The notes under the pieces: model-generated | The model's database searches: none | Told to the model about the DNA's origin: nothing | Seen by the model: the letters and a program-made list of their open reading frames with translations, nothing else | Made by a program: the position numbers and the translations under genes | Assembly (NCBI GenBank): GCA_020850355.1 | Contig: JADZEX010000041.1 | Coordinates: forward strand, 1-64,000 | DNA from: Fimbriimonadaceae bacterium | GTDB taxonomy: Bacteria > Armatimonadota > UBA10988 | Reading direction: 5' to 3' | DNA: 64,000 nucleotides | Part shown: positions 61,905 through 64,000 of the stretch, in pieces | Numbering within the stretch: position 1 is the stretch's first letter | Layout: each line of letters begins with the position of its first letter

Positions 61905-61935
61905 GGACAGCTTGCAGCACAATCCGGCCAGCTTG
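61905..61935. promoter_or_regulatory. Candidate AraC operator: 21-bp spaced direct repeat
   Basis: GGACAGCTTG at 61905-61914 and GGCCAGCTTG at 61926-61935 match at 9 of 10 bases with a period of exactly 21 bp, two helical turns. AraC-family dimers typically contact half-sites spaced like this. A second direct repeat, GGCAGCCCGG at 61943-61952 and 61978-61987, lies next to it and flanks the -35 of the AraC gene promoter. Confidence 0.5.
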
Positions 61936-61971
61936 ACGCCGCGGCAGCCCGGCCTGCGGTGCGAGTTCTTC

Positions 61972-62000
61972 TTGACAGGCAGCCCGGAAGGTCGTAGGAC
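61972..62000 (+). promoter_or_regulatory. Promoter of the AraC regulator gene
   Basis: TTGACA at 61972-61977 and TAGGAC at 61995-62000 are separated by 17 bases. The -35 is perfect but the -10 is poor, as expected for an activated or autoregulated promoter. Confidence 0.5.
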
Positions 62001-62034
62001 TGGGCCAGGGAGCCGTGCCGTGTTGGGCGAGGTG

Positions 62035-62919
62035 ATGGACATTGCGGTGGTGCGTCGCGAGGCGGTCTTCACCGATCCGCGGCTGCCGCTGGCGGTCAAA
62101 CGGGTCCACGAACATGCCGCCATCCGGGTGCATCGCCACGAGTTCACCGAGCTGGTGGTGGTGCTGCGCGGCACCGGGGTCCATGAGTCGCCGGGCGGGG
62201 CCTATCCGATGCAGGCCGGCGACGCTTTCGTGATCCACAGTGGACAGACCCACGGCTATCAGGCGACGGCTGGTCTGGACCTGGTCAACGTACTCTTCGA
62301 CCTCGCCGACCTGGCGGTCCCGCTGGCCGACATTGGACACCTCCCGGGCTTCCACATGCTGTTCACCCTGGAGCCGCTCTACCGCGAGCGCGACCGCTTC
62401 GCCAGCCGACTGCGCCTCGACCCCGAGAGCCTGGCGCGGGTCACGGCGTTGTTGGGGCGGATGGAACTGGAGCTGACCCAGCAGCGGGCCGGGGCCAGCT
62501 TCGCGGCGCTGGCGCACTTCATGCTGCTGGTGGCCGACCTGAGTCGCGCTTTCGGTGAGGCGCCGGACGCGGCGGCGCAACGGCTGCACCAGCTCGGGCG
62601 GGCGATCAGCCACCTCGAACACCATTTCGCCGAGGCCTGTAGCCTGGACGACCTGGCGCAGGTGGCCTGCATGTCGCGCCGCAACCTCTCCCGGCAGTTC
62701 CGCGCGGCGTTGGGGTGTACGCCCGTCGAGTACCTCCACCGCCTGCGCATCCGGCGCGCCGTCGAGCTGCTGGAGGATCCCGCTCGGACGGTTGGCGAAG
62801 TCGCCTGGGAGGTCGGTTTCCGCGACCCCAACTACTTCGCGCGGCAGTTCCGCGCCGTGCTGGGACAGAGCCCGAGTGCCTACCTGCAACGCCGCGCCGG
62901 CCTCTCAGCCGAGCGGTAG
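62035..62919 (+). CDS. AraC family transcriptional regulator
   Basis: The 294-residue protein has an N-terminal cupin sensor domain (about 1-140: [35 protein letters not shown]) and two C-terminal helix-turn-helix motifs ([20 protein letters not shown] and [21 protein letters not shown]). The sensor resembles those of sugar-responsive regulators (RhaS, MelR types). GTG 62020 in frame has a better ribosome site (AGGGAG, 7 bases), so the true start may lie five codons upstream. It is divergent from cysD, with a candidate operator between them. Its last 15 bases overlap the opposing ATPase gene. Confidence 0.9.
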   Translation: MDIAVVRREAVFTDPRLPLAVKRVHEHAAIRVHRHEFTELVVVLRGTGVHESPGGAYPMQAGDAFVIHSGQTHGYQATAGLDLVNVLFDLADLAVPLADIGHLPGFHMLFTLEPLYRERDRFASRLRLDPESLARVTALLGRMELELTQQRAGASFAALAHFMLLVADLSRAFGEAPDAAAQRLHQLGRAISHLEHHFAEACSLDDLAQVACMSRRNLSRQFRAALGCTPVEYLHRLRIRRAVELLEDPARTVGEVAWEVGFRDPNYFARQFRAVLGQSPSAYLQRRAGLSAER

Positions 62920-63684
62920 CGCAAAGCAAGGCTGGCCCTCGTCGTCGGTCTCGGCCACCAGGTGGCCGGTCGCGGTGAGGCCGTCGCAGACGTCGCGCAG
63001 GGCCTGCTCGTCGAGCAGTAACAGCTCGCTGAGGTCACGGACCGTGGCCCGCCGGGCGGTGCGGAAGACCGCCAGCACGCGGGTCCCGGTGGCGGTCAGG
63101 GCGGCCAGGGCTGGGGCCTCGGAGAGGGGTCCCAGACCGCTGCCGGTGCGCCGCAGAGCCAGGCTGCCGGGCACCCCGCCCTCGCGCTTGCGGACCTGCA
63201 ACCGCAGCTCGCCCGGCAGTGGCTGCGGCAGCAGATCGAGCACCACCGTCGCGACCGGCGCCGCCCAGCGGCTGTCGGTCGCCAGCACGACAATCGCCGC
63301 GGGTGTGGCGGCGGCCAGCCGGGCAAGCTGATCGGCGGCCTGGCGCTCGTGGCCGACCAACAGGCCGTAGCCGGCCAGGTCGTCGACCACCAGCAACGCC
63401 CCGGGGACCAGCGCCAGGTGCCAGGTCGAGTCGGCGCAGAGCTCGCGGCAGGAGCCCAGCGGCTGGTGGCGGCGGGCAAAGGACTCGGCCGGGCCCTTCA
63501 GCGCCAGGGCGTAGTGGCCGGCGGCACCCGCCGCGCGGCAAGCCTGGAGCCCCAGCAGGCTCTTGCCGCTGCCGCTGGCGCCGGCCAAGATGGTCAGGTC
63601 GCCGACCGGGTAGCCCCCGTCGAGCAAGCCGTCCAGCAGCCGCAGGCCGCTGCTGACGGTGTCCGCCGACTGCCCCTCGCGCAC
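62905..63684 (-). CDS. RecA-like ATPase with C-terminal winged helix
   Basis: The 259-residue protein starts VREGQSADTVSSGLRLLDGL. Walker A is GASGSGKS at residues 35-42, Walker B LLVVDD at 97-102. SSGLRLLDGLLDGGYPVGDLT is the region where RadA and KaiC proteins have their GxxxLDxxLGGG lead-in. A C-terminal winged helix (ATVRDLSELLLLDEQALRDV) may bind DNA or act as a switch. It has no RadA zinc finger or Lon-like domain. The GTG has GGAGGG 8 bases upstream and is 5 bases after the gcvPB stop. The function is not known. Confidence 0.7.
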   Translation of the reverse strand: MREGQSADTVSSGLRLLDGLLDGGYPVGDLTILAGASGSGKSLLGLQACRAAGAAGHYALALKGPAESFARRHQPLGSCRELCADSTWHLALVPGALLVVDDLAGYGLLVGHERQAADQLARLAAATPAAIVVLATDSRWAAPVATVVLDLLPQPLPGELRLQVRKREGGVPGSLALRRTGSGLGPLSEAPALAALTATGTRVLAVFRTARRATVRDLSELLLLDEQALRDVCDGLTATGHLVAETDDEGQPCFALPLG

Positions 63685-63689
63685 GGCCC

Positions 63690-64000
63690 CTACCCTCCTG
63701 TGGCGCGCCACCGCAAATCGAGCTGCCGGGCAGCGCGCACCTCGTCGAGCCGCTTGACCGGCGCGGTATGCGGCGCCGCGTGGACAAACTCGGGGTTGAC
63801 CCGGATCTCCTCGGCGATCTGCAGCATCGCCGCAGCGAAGGCGTCGAGGGTCTCCTTGGTTTCGGTCTCGACCGGCTCGATCAACATGCACTCCTCCACC
63901 ACCAGCGGCCAGTAGATCGTCGGCGGGTGGAACCCGAAGTCGATCAGCCGCTTGGCGATGTCCAGGGTGCTCGAACCGGCGGCCTTCTGGCGCCGTCCCG
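63690..64000 (-). CDS. gcvPB: Glycine dehydrogenase subunit 2, C-terminal part
   Basis: The frame enters from the right edge; the last 102 residues are present. [40 protein letters not shown] and [18 protein letters not shown] are near-invariant in GcvPB, the PLP-binding half of the split glycine decarboxylase P-protein. The complex converts glycine to CO2, ammonia and a methylene group on tetrahydrofolate. The gene ends with TAG at 63690-63692, 5 bases before the RecA-like ATPase gene. Confidence 0.93.
   Translation of the reverse strand, partial: GRRQKAAGSSTLDIAKRLIDFGFHPPTIYWPLVVEECMLIEPVETETKETLDAFAAAMLQIAEEIRVNPEFVHAAPHTAPVKRLDEVRAARQLDLRWRATGG

Overview
The window is a compact, very GC-rich bacterial chromosome segment. 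About 50 protein genes are packed with few gaps; the longest intergenic stretch is about 255 bp. No rRNA, tRNA, CRISPR array or insertion sequence is visible. The gene set suggests a heterotrophic, glycan-degrading bacterium of the Armatimonadota or a similar deep lineage. The clues are an H-X9-DG pseudopilin, DUF2961 and DUF5107-TPR proteins, two heparinase-like lyases, a DUF6785 membrane protein, Gfo/Idh/MocA and xylose-isomerase-like sugar enzymes, and a succinate:quinone oxidoreductase with a single large cytochrome b subunit. This placement is inference, since no marker gene fixes it.

Layout. 1-4.2 kb: the end of a DUF2961 glycosidase, an SDR, a small Cys-rich membrane protein, a pseudopilin and an (alpha/alpha)6 glycosidase-like protein. 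4.2-9.9 kb: a degenerate receiver protein and mfd (minus), back to back with aspartate kinase. 9.9-15.4 kb: a tightly coupled run of hybrid histidine kinase, response-regulator diguanylate cyclase, YprB-like exonuclease and SGNH hydrolase. 15.4-22 kb (minus): RidA, SGNH, GT39 and a large secreted lyase with FG-GAP repeats that is cut by an in-frame amber codon. 22-30 kb: MFS transporter, sugar isomerase, glmS-sfsA, an FlgD-domain secreted protein and an oxidoreductase. 30-40.7 kb: DUF5107-TPR, heparinase, DUF6785, a tandem alpha/beta hydrolase and two small minus-strand genes. 40.8-49.8 kb: D-lyxose isomerase, a DUF4397 protein, a SpoIIE-type phosphatase, an M55 peptidase, a WD40-like protein, and a cyclodeaminase / CBM9-like / PLP-decarboxylase operon. 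49.9-58.3 kb: pgi, proS, Uma2, a PhoPQ-related esterase and sdhCAB. 58.3-64 kb: cysD-cysNC-sulfotransferase, a divergent AraC regulator, an unusual RecA-like ATPase and the end of gcvPB.

How the genes work together. Most accessory genes fit uptake-independent breakdown of uronate- or neutral-sugar-rich polymers: secreted lyases, hydrolases and esterases outside, then isomerases and oxidoreductases inside. No SusC/D or TonB pair is present. A separate module makes PAPS and passes it to a sulfotransferase, pointing to sulfated products. Between cysD and the AraC gene there is a 9/10-matching direct repeat with a 21-bp period, the classical AraC half-site spacing, which links the regulator to that module.
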